DNA of 64,000 nucleotides from Xestospongia muta (Eukaryota; Porifera; Demospongiae; Haplosclerida; Petrosiidae), in assembly GCA_963693285.1 (NCBI GenBank), contig OY848930.1:2852001-2916000 (forward strand), in the 5' to 3' direction. A model generated the notes under the pieces. It was not told the origin of the DNA. It saw only the letters and a list, made by a program, of their open reading frames with translations, and did no database searches. Shown in pieces: positions 1 through 15,400 of the stretch. Within the stretch, counting starts at the first letter, position 1; every line of letters begins with the position of its first letter. A program made the position numbers and the translations under genes.

Positions 1-440
1 ACTTCTTACATGCATGCCAACCCTGAAAACATTTTTTATCTGCCATAAGCTTTATAATATTGGTCATAAATGATTGTGCTTTGATGCTTGAGTATGCTTC
101 GATGCTTAAGTGCACCTTTTGCATTCTATATTTGATCTATAGTTGTTTGAGTGTCTGCTGCTATTAATAATCCTTCATCATTAACAGTAATAGGAAAACT
201 TTTCTACGCTTATAGTCTTTTTTGGATGTCAAGTGATGTGCTTCACCTTATCTATGATATACTATGTATTCCTCCAACTCTGATTTCAACTTTGTGATTA
301 CAATAACAACAACTGGTTGTTGTTACTAAGAAGCTAACAGGAAAAGGTTTTGATCTGGTATATAGCACATTTATATTTTATAAAAACATATGTTGGCTTC
401 CTTCCATACCAACTGTCTACTTCATGTTGTTTCCTTATAG
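1..440. other. intron or 5' part of the RNF213-like gene, no exon seen
   Basis: AT-rich sequence with no reading frame I can join to the downstream gene. The first convincing exon starts at 441, just after an acceptor ending in tatag, and it starts inside a codon. The stretch is therefore most likely an intron of the gene that continues to the left of the window. Confidence 0.5.
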
Positions 441-3400
441 TAACTGTGGGTCTAAAGTTCAAATCTGTTTGTGGTGCTCAAGATGGTACCAAGACCTGGT
501 ATGATCATCTGACAAAGGTAAGATAACATTGACAACTCCTACTGTGAACACTGTATTGTTATAGGAACCAGGAAATCATCATTTAGATAATCAATCTGTT
601 GACGAATTTGTCTCTGCTCTTAATCTTGGTCAAGAGTTCAAACTTCCGGTTGAAGCAGTTTTTGGTATTGAAGAGATGAGTTCATTGTTAGCATCTGGAG
701 AGATTGTCCGTCCCTTCTGCCAGTTAAGGTAAGATTGTACAGTTTATATCTTTAATTTCATGTTTGTGTTCTAGTAATTTCTTGAAGAAGGTGGAACCAA
801 ATCTTCATGTAGCTGAAGACTTTTTTAAACATATCATTGTTCGTCTTAGAGAACCATACCGACTTTGCTTAGAGCCTGCAACAAAGAAATTAGAGCACAT
901 CAGTACCTATGGCAATCTCCTTGGAGCTATACAAGAGGTGACTAAGAAAACCAAGTTGTCATTAACATGATATATTGTTTGTATATAGGGTTTAACATTT
1001 TTAGACACTGTTCATGACATGTGGTTGGCTAAGAACTGGCAATATCCTTCCTTTGATGCTGAGATGCTGAAGTGGGTACAACTTCTTTTGGGTGCTGTTG
1101 ATGTAACTACTGATAAGACGCCATCTTATTTGAAGGAGTTTATTTCTCAAATGAATCATTCTGTTTGTTCACAGTATCATAAGGAGATTACACAACAGGT
1201 ACATGTAGATATCATAAGTAGTTTTAATTGTTTTGTTTAGGTTATTGCTGAGGTGAAGAAAAACTTCAGTCATCTGAGTATTCTCAAATTTTCGAGGTTA
1301 TTCAAGTCTTTTTATATCTGGCCATTGGAGGTGAACTTTTTAACTGTTAACTTTGTAACTTTTACTTACTAATAACACAGCATTGGACATAATATTGGTT
1401 GTGGAAGTGTTTTGCACATTCTGTTATGGTATGCATTTTCATTGACAGGTTGCTAAAGACTACTTGTTTAATTTGGGTCAAAAAATACCAGCTAGAGCCA
1501 ATGTTAATGACAAGCTAATTGTTGAGCTCATCACAGAGATTGTAGAAAGGTTAGTATAGATACCAATTGAGGAAGGGGTGGTTAAACTCTTAAGTAGTAT
1601 GACATAAGTCTTATGTTGTACCTTTATGTACAGATAGATTAGTATAGAAAAGTGTTAGCTAATTCTGAAGCAACTACAAAATTAATAAATGTGAACAAAC
1701 ACTGGCTTTAGACATAATGCTAACCTTTTGTGATAGGATTACTCCACATCTTTTTGACTCCACATCTGTCTAGTGTGTTTTTCTATTAACACAGCTTGTG
1801 TGTCTTGATATATCTCATTTAGTGTTACTTTAATCTTTGAAGCTAATAAATGATTTAATTTTTAAAGTTTGGCTGTCAAATAAATTAGCTTGAATTGGTA
1901 ATTATTTTAAAGGGAACCTTTATTTGACTGTATTATTTATATGTTATGTATATAGATTTGCTGGAGCTGAGAACCATACTTTTATATTTGAGTTCTTAAC
2001 TTATATGGGTGAGCATTATTTGGGAGAGAGACGACCAAAAGAATTTGTGTTTCACCTACTGAGTATGAACATTCCTGGATTGTTTGCTGTAGAGCCTAGT
2101 AAAAATGACCATGCTGCTCAAAGTGTGCCTGTTTGTTTCAAGACAATGCTGAGAGAATATATTCAGAGAAACAGACTCACAAACTCAGTCGTTGGTCATG
2201 TGACTGCTATATGGGTGAGTACATATATATATTACTAGTATGTTGTTTGTGTGTTGAATTGAATGTTTTTAAATCTATCCTTTTAGAAATCTATTTCTGA
2301 GATGAGTGAATTCCAATTGTTAGTCTTGTCTGTCTTGGAAAAGGTAATGTGGTGCTCAGTAGTGATTATATAGATCCTTCTCTTTAGGAGTTGATCCCAG
2401 AGTCACGTAACCTTCAAGCTCCTATTAAGGACTCCATCAAACCTATTTTAGATGACACCATTAATTTATTAAGTTATGATGCTAGCTGGTTAGAAGAACT
2501 TACTGCTCACCACAAGTTTGCATTTGGTGTTGTATCTGTGTGCTGTAACTTGATTCCTGTTGCCAAGAGACTGGACTGGACATTGTCTTACAACCAAGTT
2601 GTTGAGAAATTAGGATCTATATACTCTTGCTATTGCAAAGCTAAAGGTCATTATAATTTGTATTGTGTGATGTACTGTACATGAAATATGTCTTGATATT
2701 CTACAACAGTAAATCGTAGTCACTACTTCCACTCTCTTTATCCTCAGGTTTAGCTGGTGAAGACTGCTGGCTAAAGACTGTTCCTGATGACATCTTAGCA
2801 TGTTCTTCTGATGACATACAGACCTATTTCAAGTGGATTGTTGAAATACAGCAAATATTAGCTGAGTGGAAAAGAGAGTTCTTTGAGAAGACCCTTAATT
2901 ATGATGACATTCAGCATTATAATCATATTTATATTAACCTCGATAACATAGGAGCAGCTCTTTGTGCCCCATTTCTTGTTGCTGATCCTGAAGTTGCTGA
3001 AGGAGGACGCTCTGAATATTTAAAGCTATTTGAAAGACTCAACTGTCATTTGATTAAATACATTTCTGGCCACCCTGAGGCTTCATGGTAAGTGTATACT
3101 ATAACAATATTTCAGGTTTTTTTTTCTCCATAGGCTTCTTTTGCCAAGTTTACTAACGGAGTATGGGATTGAAATTCCAGAGAAAATTGCTGTTCCTCTT
3201 TCACAACAAGTTGTTTTTCCTGGAGAGAAGAATGAGGGTTATTTAGCTGTCACATTCAGTGAAATATCTCCCTCAATTACTGGAGCTTTTTGTCCAGGTC
3301 ATGATGTTTCATTGAAAATCGCAAGTACTGTCACTCTTTGTCAACTGTTCAAACTTGTGCATGATTTAGACGAGCTTCTATCTCCTATCAAAGAGAACTT

Positions 3401-6400
3401 GGATCTTCTTATATATTTTTTTCTTCACAAGAGTGCTATATTTGATACTTACCTTCGATATCAGTTAAGAAAGCACAGTGGTCAAACCCAGGAATCTCCT
3501 CCATCAATGCAAGTTGCTGTCTCTCGTGTTCGTACAATGTCTGGTGCCTTCTTAAACAGTATTCGAAGAAGCAGTGAACCATTTAAAGGTATATCCTGGG
3601 AGATTTTAGCAGTAGCTCTCAAGGAAACAAAAGAGCTAGTTGTCAAACTTGTTGAGGGTACTGCTCAGTACAGTGATGTTACAGCTGGTGGTAACTTACC
3701 TCTTGAGAAGATGGATCTTGATATTGAGTTTAAAGTACTTGTTGATTACACTAAGTATTTACATAGTGGTGATGAAAACTATACTGGTCTTCGTGGTATT
3801 CAGTGTATGCTTGAGCTGTTCCAATACACTGATCATATTCAAAAAGTATATAGTGTGTGTGAGCAGTACCACATGAAGGGATGCCTAGAAGATGCTCATC
3901 TACAAGAGATCAAAGCAATAGCTGATGATTTGCAACAAGTGACTTGTCGTGACCAACTTACACCAAAAGAGGCTATTGAAAAGGTTGAAAAAATAGTAAA
4001 AGCTCTTTGTTTGAAGAAGCGAGGACTTGGTTATGATCGTCAATGTCTGCGACTGTTTCCAGCAGTTGCTGATAGTGCTATTTTTTATCAGCTCATCAAA
4101 GACAAACAATTCTATGGTGATGCAGGCCAGGAGGTGTTCCGACAACAGTATGAATTGATAACAGCTCAGCTTCAACATGAGGAGTATAACGAAGTGGTCT
4201 TGAATCACCTTCTTGTCGCATTTCAAGTCCTTAGCCCATTCCTAGATGATGAACAGGATTTTGAAAGTCTTATGTCACAGGTGAATGAGATGAGTATCAC
4301 CACTGGTTGCCAGGAACTACAGACTGTGAATAAAAATATCCATTTGGTACGACTATGGTTTTCTAGAGCTGAGGAGGATACTCTGGAGATGGTACCTGCT
4401 GAACTTGAGGCTATCTTGGGTAGTGGAGAATATCAGTTTATTTTTGATAATACTTCTGACGGTGTCAAGGCTCAATTGTTCTTGGAGTATCAACCACCAT
4501 CTGTCCTTCAGGCTATTACTCCTATACGACCTTCACAACCACAAATTGATGTGTTGCCAGATGAGAGTTTGATAAGTCATCGTGATTCCTTTGATGATCT
4601 ATCACGAGCCACACATTTTCCTGGTGCTCATCGAGATAGCACTTCATCACCTCCTCCACCTCTTCGCATTCAGCGATGGAATAGTGACCAAATTAGAGAT
4701 TTTGAACAGCGCATTGGTTTCTTAGATCCAGAGCAAGATTTGAGTCTAAATATTAATAAATTCCTCATGTTTAACCAAAATGCTTACAAACTTCTTGAGC
4801 TTTATCAACGTCTTAGAGACCTTGGTCATCCTTTCTACACAGAATTAGAACCACAGAGAAAACTCACAAAGCAAGACCAGCCCAAGGTATGTTGTAATAT
4901 TTACTGGTGTCATGTTATCCATCAAAAGTGATTGTTGTTGATTATAATGGTCATTTGTGTCTGTTTCAGGAAGTCGCTGTTCCTTTTAGAGTATTACCAT
5001 GTTCACTTAGTGAAAATGATGTCAAACAAAAGGTATTCATTAATTCATGTATGTATAATTCTATGTATCTAAACATAATTGTGTGTTCACTGTTTATCCT
5101 GCACTATCTACTTGACTAATTTTTATTTTTGTGTTGCATTGCTAAGGTTGAAGAAGCAGAGGAAGAACTTAAAGTGTGGAGTCTGGATGTTGCTGATTTA
5201 CATAAACAGTATGACATGTTACTGTTCTTCAGTATTCCTAAATTACGTCATGTTCATAAGAAATTAGTTGATGGCCATGTGGATAATGTAGTAGCGGAAA
5301 TTAGCTTCTTGTTCAAAAACAATATTATTGTCAGAGAGAAACTAAAGGCAACTGTTAAGGTAAAAAAGAACTGTCATAACATTTATTTCTTACTATTGTC
5401 AGCATGCAAATATGTGAGGATTTAAATGTTGTTACAAAAGACTTTTACATGTCTGATTTGCACATTTTGACACACCCATAATATATTAAAAGAATTGTAG
5501 CAATTTTTGAAATTTGATATTTTTTTCTAAGTATGTACATGTAGACTCTGCCAACACATGACTCTCTCTCTCTCTCTCTCTGTAGTTGATTCTTCCTCAA
5601 ATTAAGGTACAGGTTGAATCATGTGCTGCTCCAATGATAGTAGTTGGCTCATTTTTACACCAACTCTTTGTTGATCATGATATGTCTCGCTTTGCTTTGC
5701 AACCTCGCCATCCTTATCGCCAACTGCAGCGTACACTGTCTTCTCAATCTTCTACTGTGCTTCACTCTTGCCATGGACTTTCTCGTGTCCAGTTAATGTC
5801 TTTACTTATTAACTGTTATAATGGAGTCCCTGACTCGTTCCAACTCTTTAGATGCCAACCTTCCACTTCAGAAGATGAACTGATGCTATTTTTGAATAGG
5901 GCTGTTCAATATTCTTTCCAGTATATGGTAGTGGGTGTGGAGCAACTCGCATATCAGTTACAAGAGGTTAGTAATGATATCTGGTACTGTTGGTGCATAT
6001 AATTCAAGAATCAGATTGTTATTCTGTTTTAATGACATTTCTCTTTACTAGTTATTGCTGCAGTTTCAATTAAAAGTCCGCCCTGCTGTATTGACTGATG
6101 GAGGGGAGGGAGCTTCTCTGCACTTTGTTGAAACAGGACCATCTGTCTTGAGAGAGATGCCGTGGATTATGGTGAAGGATCACAAGGTTAGATATTGCAG
6201 TTGATACGTGAAATACAAGCTACATGTCTGGTTTATTTTTCCATATTTGGAAGTTTATTGTTGTTGAAGAACTGAGTAAACTTTCAAAAATGGTAAAATA
6301 TCAAGTTTGGAAGTGTAGGAATCATTTAAACTTTGTCTTAGAATTCACCATTTCTTGAAATAGTCATAAATCTCTTATTTTATAGGATGGTTTAGCATTA

Positions 6401-9400
6401 AATTTTGAACGAGCTAAGAAGATATGTCGTCAAGGACTAATGGCTTTTGAAGATTTCCAATGCATTACTCTTGTTTATGGACATGCTGGTGAGTTAGTGA
6501 TTAGAATTTATGTATGCATATGATTTCCACTAGGTGATGGCAAGTCTCATCTAATAAAGTCTCGTCTACGCAATCGACTGTCTCATATGGTGCTTCATAT
6601 TCCAATCAATGAAGCTTTCACTCCACTGTCTGCTATCAAGAAACTGCAGAACTTACCCATGGATACTAGGGGCTGTTGTATATACTTCAACTTCACTGTT
6701 TTACCTCCCTCAGTAAGTACTATTCTTGTTTGTATTGATATGAGCTCCTCCTTCTCTTTAGAGTGCTAAAAGCCACCAAAAAGAAAAGAAACTTTATGAC
6801 AAACTGATGGAAGTGGTGAACTGGTTTTTCTTTGATCTTTTAATCCTTGGTTATGTTGAAGACCCAACTAGTGGTGAATCCTTTAGGTTACCTGGAGGTC
6901 TATCATCTGCCATCTTTATTGAAGTAAGACAGATTATCAAATTGAAAGCATGTTAATGTAATATTCATGTTAATGTATAATTATCATCTTTAGTTCTAAG
7001 ATTACTTCCGATTGTTTAATAAAACTTGTTAGAAACAATGTTAACAAAATACATTTATCACAGAAAGGAAGGCTAAACCATATTAACTGTGTCTATACTA
7101 CATATACCAAGTTTCCTTATAATATGCCAGCTATCCATGAGCAAGATAGTGTATCTAAAATATGTCAACCTAATACCTTGTTATGGACATAATTATGTAA
7201 TTTATATAAATGGGATAGTTATAAGGAAATTTTTTATTTCATTGTCTTATTCAGGTTCCCTCACGGAGTTTAGAGATGGAACCATCAGAGAGTTTAACAC
7301 ATTTCTTAGAGGATGTTCCTGCATTAGGTCTTGTTGCCAACAAGGAGTATGTAGAGCCAAGGCGTCCTTATGTTGTTGATGACGATGTCCAATTGGTTTG
7401 TAAATATTTGAAAGCTTATGAGGTTGGTGGTAAGAATGGCATTGACAAGCTCTACAAAGAAGGTATGTTAAAAACAATCATTGTCCAATAGATTTAAGAT
7501 GTTATACTTAAATGCCATAAATTTATTTTTGTTATTTAGGCTTTCGTAAAGGCAAGCAAACTCCCCTTGTTAAATTTAGTGAGGATCCAGAGCTGGAAGA
7601 TGATGAATGCCATCGCCTCTTGGATAAATATACTCCAGCTCACATGAGGTGTAATAAGACGAAACAGAAGTTATTTGTTAGGTTAGTTAATATTGAAAGA
7701 TGGTTATCATTCCTTGTATCATTTTAAAGAAAAACACAAAATACAGAGGCAATAATGATTAGCAACTAACATTATTTATTTTATATTTTTTTAGCTATAT
7801 GAAACGTCGTTGCTATTTTCTGGACAATCTTCCTGCATATAACTACAACACTGGTGGAACTGAATTGATTACTAATTCCAAGGGCAAGAAAGTAGCAAAC
7901 AACACACATCAGCTTGGTTCTACATTAATGAAGAGTTTCTTAAAGGAAGTAGAAGAGTTTTGTGATCCTGCTCTCCAGGCAGATTGGTCAAAGAATCCTC
8001 ACCGGCAGGTAATGCAATGTTGTCTATATGTATTTATTCATTAACATCACATTGTTTTTCTGTAGTTGATTTATGACACAGTGGATGGTGGTTCAAGCAT
8101 TGGTCTCATTTCACTACAAAATGAAAGTCTTCAAGAAGACGAACGAATTAGTTTTGATCAAATTGGTATTCAACTTCCCTCAATGATGTGAGTTGCAACG
8201 TTGAAAACTGTAAAACTCCAGCTATCTAATCAAAGTATTATTTCTTAATGACTGTACCTCATACATGTAAATGACACATCTCATTATTTAGGGAGATGCA
8301 CTCTAGAGAGTGGTTAGATGACTATTTGTCTCGTGCTCTCAATGTACCATTGAATGATAATGGCCGTTTAAGTATCATTGATGAATCAGCCTATGTTCTC
8401 ACTCTTGACTACACACTAAAGATGTTGAATATTCATGAGCGCTGTGAGTGTGGTATGCCTGTTATAATAGAGGGAGAGACTGGTGTAGGAAAAACTGCAC
8501 TAGTAGAGGTTCTTTCAAAACTTTGGAACTATGCTCATTTGACTGATTGGCATAAAACTCGTGATAATATTCTGGAGTTCATGCAAAAGAAAATGGATGG
8601 TCAGTTAATGTATGATAGCATACCATTGTACCATTTTGAGGGAAATATTTATGAAATTGTAATTTTGTATTTTATATTTGTATAACTTCAGAACACCCTT
8701 CTATCATTGCTTTTAAAATGTTATTGCAAACATTGACCTTTAATGGACTACTTCATTAGTCACACCCATTGTTGTAGCATTCTTGGTAGATTCTAATTGA
8801 ATTTTAAAATATCACACTATAGAGTATACTGTAAAGCCATTATACACTAATATATTGTATTGCTTTCACTAGGATGTGATTATGTCTGCTCTCTTTTCTA
8901 ATTAGACTTACTGGAACAGTCACCAAATCACAAAGCTGCTTGTCTTGAGGTTATCAGTAACCTCACTTCAGGGAAAGGGTTCACTGAAGAAGATCTTCAG
9001 ATGATCACTGAGTTACCCGACTCACGTAGTTCATCAGCTCAGTTTCATTCTGTTCTCTTAAAGGAGGTGTCAAAACTCAAAGATGATCCTGTACTTGCTT
9101 TACTAGAGCAGCCAGAAGCTGAGTCAAAGAAAAGTTTTAATTTCCTGTTCCGTGCAGCAGAATATCGTAACAATGCCAAGGTGTGTATTTTTAATGACAA
9201 CAAAAATCATACATTTCATATAAAGACCATCTTAAACTCATCCTAAAGCATGCAATTTACACTCAATTCAAATCAAGTTTGTCTGTGTTTAGGCTTGAAA
9301 CCTTGTAAAAAGAGTATTCAGTAGACTGTACAGTAGCAAATATTGTGGCTGGGGAAAGGGTTTACAAAAATCTATCATGTTACACACTGTCTTTGATGTC

Positions 9401-12400
9401 TTGTACTGTTTATGAATGTTCACATTACGTCTCGCACAAAACAACAGAAACATCCAAAAAAATTAAATCGTGTCTGGGAATAAAGACAATAACCTAAAGC
9501 TCTTTAACTCTATCAATGAACTTTTGAGCTACAAGACTGCTCCCATATTATGTTGTTTATATACCTTATAATCAAAAATTTACAAGCCATCAGTCAACTC
9601 TATTTGAACAGAGTATACTAATCTAGTGATCACAATAACAATGTCTTTCATTCTTTTCTAGACAACAGCTGAGCTATTACATGCAATATTGACTGCTAAA
9701 GTTAAGAATACTTTCCATAAATTAAATGTCCATGCTGGTAAGAGATGATTTTCCTGTTTGAATATGTTAGTACTTTTAACACTTTAGCTCTTAAACCTTC
9801 TGATGTGATAGCTTTCTTCAAGGACGTTTCTGATCAGGCTTATGAAATCCAAGATGCTTATGACAAATGTAAAGATGCTAGCAGCAAGATGAAAGTCCCT
9901 TCTGTAACAGTATTTTTGGATGAAATCAATACTGCATCATGTTTGGGTCTGTTTAAGGAAATCATTGTAGACAAGACTATTGATGGCACTGTAAGCATTG
10001 TATTATATTAGTAGCTTTCCCTACATATGCAAGGACGATTAACAGTGTGACTTTACTCTTTATTTTTTGTAGGCTCTACCACCAAATGTCTTTATTATTG
10101 GTGCTTGTAACCCACATCGTGGTGACAGCTTAGCTGCCATGGCAACTGATGAATCTTGGATTCGTAGCAACTATTATGTACGAGTGCTCCACCCAACGCT
10201 AAACATGTTGAAATGGGATTATGGCTCTTTAGATGAATATCAAGAAAGAGACTATATCAATGCTAAGCTTCGTCTCATGCATCAAGAAATGCAGAATGTA
10301 GAATTAGCTAATCTTGCAGAATTAATTGTTTGCAGTCAGAATATGATGCGAGCTTTTGCTTACCAACAGCTTTGTTCTCTTGGTGTGGATGAGATAAATG
10401 CTGCAAAATGTTCAAAGAGTTCTGTAAGTCAAAGAGACATTCAACGTGTCTTCACTTTCTATGAATGGCTTATGAAAGTATATGTTAAATGCCAACCTTA
10501 TGGAGATAGTGAAGACTACCACCAGGTGGCCATAATGGTTTCCCTAGCTCTTGTTTATTATTTGCGATTGGATGATAGCTATCGAGCACAGTACATTGAG
10601 GCTATGCATAAATCAGCTCATTTAGCTGGTGGGCTACCTTTCACTAATATCCTTCAGAGAGAGATTGATTGGTACATTAGTGAGATGGATATTCCTCCTG
10701 GTATTGCCAAAACTGAAGCCCTTAAGGAGAACATATTCAGTATTATATTATGCACTATGACACATACACCTCTCATTATTGTCGGGCCACCTGGATGTTC
10801 TAAGACCCTCTCATTCAACCTTGTGACTGCCAACCTTCGTGGACAGGAGTCCAAGATGAAGCTCTTCCGAGATACTGAGATATTTCACTCACTGGATCCA
10901 CACTACTACCAATGTTCACATCGCACAACATCCAATGAAATCCAAACTGTATTTTCCAGGTCAATTAACCGGCAACGTACTTATGCACAAGTCCCATTAC
11001 CCATTTATTGTGTTGTATTTATGGATGAAGCAGGTCTTCCTGAAGAGAGCTTAGAATCATTGAAAGTTCTGCATTATCATCTTGACAGACGTGAAGTCTC
11101 ATTTGTAGCTATCTCAAATCATATGCTTGATGCTGCTAAAACTAACAGAGCTGTTTCTCTATTTCGATCTGAGCCTTCTGTGGATGAGCTATGTACACTT
11201 GCTAAAGGTTGTCTTTGTGACACTCCTGATGATCCACCTCCTGAAATAAAGAAGGATGTTGAATTAATCGTTAAATTTTGTCCGTTGTATCATCAGTTCA
11301 TGGAGCGATCAGATTTTCGACGATTTTTTGGTCTAAGAGACTTTATTCATTTTATTAACTATCTCAAACGACAACGTGGCATGAAGGGGATCACAGAGAG
11401 ACTGGTAATGCAAGCTTTAGAGAGAAATTTCAATGGTCACAAACTGTTTGACACCATTTGTAAAGAATTCTTGAGTGTGGTAAGTTATTGCCTCACCAAA
11501 CTTAATATAGTTATTTTCTCTTTCTTAGATGGGTCCTACTAATCAACGACGACATAGTATTCTCGAAGTTCTTTATGATAGTCTTAGAGATCAACCTCAA
11601 CTGCACTCTAGAGAGAATGAAGTTCGTTACAAACTCGTAATTGACTCAAGTGAAGACAACTCTCTTCTACGTTTGCTGTTTGCATTTGGTATTCTTAAAG
11701 AGAAAGATACAAGGACATATGTGTGCAGTGACTTTCCTGGAGATTCTCATCAACAAATGGTACTTTACTAACTTTAGTTACTTTAGTATTTTAAATGCAC
11801 AGTTAAGAATATCCTACATTTAGTCATTTCAAATCATTTCAGTGCTTTTAAAATAGTTTGGTTTATGCAAACAAAATGATGATGATGTCTCTACATAACA
11901 CTTGTACATTACAACAAAATCATCATTATCTGGATTCAGTATATCTATTTTTGATTATTCTTTTCTGTTTGCTGTTATATTTGGATGATCCTATTGTAAT
12001 TCATACTTGTTGTGATGCAATATTTTGTTCATTTAAAGCAGTATTTTTTAATGTACTTTGCAGAATAATGATGCATTTTCTCTTGTCAACAGATCAACAC
12101 AATAGCTGCAATACGTCACTCAGCTGCTGCAGGACATACTGTTATTATGAGCCAAACAGATGAGCTTCATGAAAGTTTCTATGACCTCTTTAACCAACGA
12201 TTCCGTCGCATTGATGACCCAAAAACTGGTCCTCGATTCTATGCTAATGTTGCTATTGGTGCTCATCATAAACCTTGTCGTATACATCCTGCATTCCAAT
12301 GTATTGTTGTAGTCAAGCAATCTCAGATTGATGACATTCCTCATGCTTTCCTGAATCGATTTGAAAAATACAGTCTAACTCACAGAACCTTATTGGATGC

Positions 12401-15400
12401 TGTCCTAAGTAAACAACCAGCATATTTAAAGTCTGTTATACAGAGGGGATATGAAAAGGTAAATAGCATGTAAGCACAGATGTATGCAGTTGACTCACTT
12501 GTACCTGCTATTGCTAATATGACTTTTAATTTCATATTCATAAAATCTTTTCACTATGTGTTGTTTAAATTGTCTAATGTTTTTCCCTGTAGGCTTCTGA
12601 ATTTATTGAGCATGTTGGTGGGCCTGCGAATCTATATGGTCTTCATGATGACACTTTAGACTCACTTGTACTCAGTTTGTTACCTCCAGTTGGTTTCCAA
12701 GACTTTATAGAAACTGACAAACCTGAGAAACCAGAGACAATTCCTCAAGGAATACGTCCCGATGTGTTCTTGTTGAAGAAACTACTTCGAGCCTTGAGAA
12801 AAAGATCTGGGTTTAGACTGCCTCATGTAAGTTAACTTTAAGCTTTAGTTACATCTAGTTTGGCGCCACTGACTACCAACATATACACATACAGAATTTT
12901 TTTCATGTCTTTATGAGAAAGGAAGATAAATGCTACAAACAGAGACAGTTTTTAATTATTAGTTGATCAAATATAGGCTAAGAATGTTTTTCTTAGCCTA
13001 TGTTTGATGCTCATTGGTATGTAGTTGTAAATTATTGCTATGCCAAGAACTATTAAAATCTATGAATCACTTTATGAAATCAAGTAAAATAGCATTGTAC
13101 TTGAGCGAGTTGGTCTGTAGAGATCAACAACATAAGTGCAACATCTGTTCAGCTATTGCTTTTCCAATACACTCCTTCATATAATATATATTATACTATT
13201 TATTTTTCATCTTATTCAGTTCACTCGTGAAGAATTAGCTAGTGATGCTGAACATGTAATGCAACTAGTTTCCCGTGACTCTCAATTTGCTGGTCAGCTG
13301 TCTGCCTTAACTCATGAGGATGTCCTTCAAGCTGTCCCTGAAGCACTACAAGGACTATATCACACAAACAAAGGAGGCCGGACTGACCTCTCTATTAATG
13401 CTTGCATGGTTATATCTGGTATGTATTATTACTACAATAGGACACATATGATCATTGTTATTTGAAAATATCATAATATTCACAACATTCTATGTGCCCT
13501 ATAGTATTTTTGCAGTGGTTGATACGTCACTTATGTAAGAGATTAATGCAGTTAATGACTACTGAGGCACTTACTACTGTCTATCATTCTTTGCCACATT
13601 CTTATACTGAGACTTATCTCAAGCATCAGAGTCATTTCAATTTGCAGGCTCTGGTTGAAAGACAGTTACAAGTAATGGAACTTGATGATCGGATTGACAG
13701 GTAGATGGCTAAATTACTAATTAAATGTAGTGTTATTGTTGTGTTTAGATCCACTACTGGAACAGCAAATCGTCTTCTTCTCTTTACACGATCTTCTGCT
13801 CTCATCCATCAACTTCCAGCTCGTTATCCTGTTACAGGATCTTCCTCTCATTTGTCATGTGATTATGACATTCTTATACGTAACTTAGTCTATTACTACA
13901 CGGAAGATGTGTGCGTCTGTAAACTTTCCAGTATCACCTCACAAGCTAACATGGCAGAAGTCCTTAACTCTTTTTGGTTGTCCAAGAAACAACGCATTAT
14001 CTTGTTAGTAGCTAACATGAAGGAGACATCTCGTGAAATGATTAGTCATTTGAGAGTGATGATTGAGGAAAATGACACTGGAGAGAAGCTAAAGCTGTTC
14101 GTTTTACTTCTTCACTTTCCTCCATTGATGTTTACTACTCCCTGCTATCCCACTCTCTTCAGTAATACATGGGATCATCATTACTTAGATATAATTGGTC
14201 AAAATACCACTGGTCAAGTGATGGACATCTGTGAGTGGCTCTCTCTTTGCTGTAGTTATCTCTCCTCACAACACAGCCCTCAACAGCGAGTCTCTATGCA
14301 TCTTTCCACTCTACTCCTGGAAGCAATACCAACCATATCATCACGAGTCTTCTTTGGTAAAGTAGAAGGTGCTTCATTCAATTGCCAATTGGATGTACCA
14401 CGTCGTAACAAAGCACTCCAGCAGTTATTTGAAACTGGAGTTGGTGAGATCCTTTGTGAGAAATTTCTCAAGTATTGGGAACCGAGAGTCATGTTGGAAT
14501 ACTTGGAAAAAGCAGCAATGTTAACAACTACAGTCCAGACTAATGCTCTCAGTATAACAGACTCTGTCCAGACCATTTTACGAGACACGTTTTTCGATTA
14601 CATTGTCTACATGATTGCTAAAATGAATGAAGATATGAACATTGATATTCTCATGGATCCTAATTGTTCTCAAGTGACACGTGATCTTTTCTTTTCTCTG
14701 TTACGTGTCTATCCCATGCCTAAACTCTCTCAGCTGAAGGCTCTCAGTAGTTTTGAGCACAGTATCTCTAGTCTAGAGTCCTCTCAACATGCTCCTTATA
14801 TACCTGGGTTCCCATTTTATCGAATGGTATCTATAACTATGGAAAAAATAATTGAACAAACAAGGAAGGAGATTAATCAGCGTTTGGATACCCTTCATGA
14901 GTTTCCTGATCCTGCGTTGTCTATATCTCAGATGAGTATTACATCATTGCCAAAAGTTATTGAAGATAAAAGTCATCTTGTTGTTAGTATGCAGCAACAA
15001 ATAGAATGGACCATTAAACAGATTCTTGAGGTAAGAGCCTACCATAATCATTCTATATCACAAGAGTGTTCTCTAACATTGATTCTGTGATTAAGATATT
15101 ATCTGGATTTGGTGTATGAATTTATAGGGACCAGTGTTTAGAAATCCTTTGAGTTAAACATGTATCTTCATGCATTTACATGCTCCTTTGTCTTTCCTTA
15201 TAGTCACCACAGCAGACACCACTTAAAGTTGCACTTCAAGCTATGATTGATAATCCTGACCTCATGAAGAAATATAGTGAGGCTTTTACGCATCAAAAGT
15301 TACGTCTTGGAGCTAGTTCAGCTGGTATCAGTTTTCGTATTCTTCGTCTGACCTTTACCCAGCTCCATCCTAACAAAGAACTCCTCACACGTTTAATTCT

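Noticed and set aside
14280..14588. 102-codon minus-strand frame inside the RNF213-like gene
   Set aside because: Shadow of the long coding exon 13749-15030; no domain.
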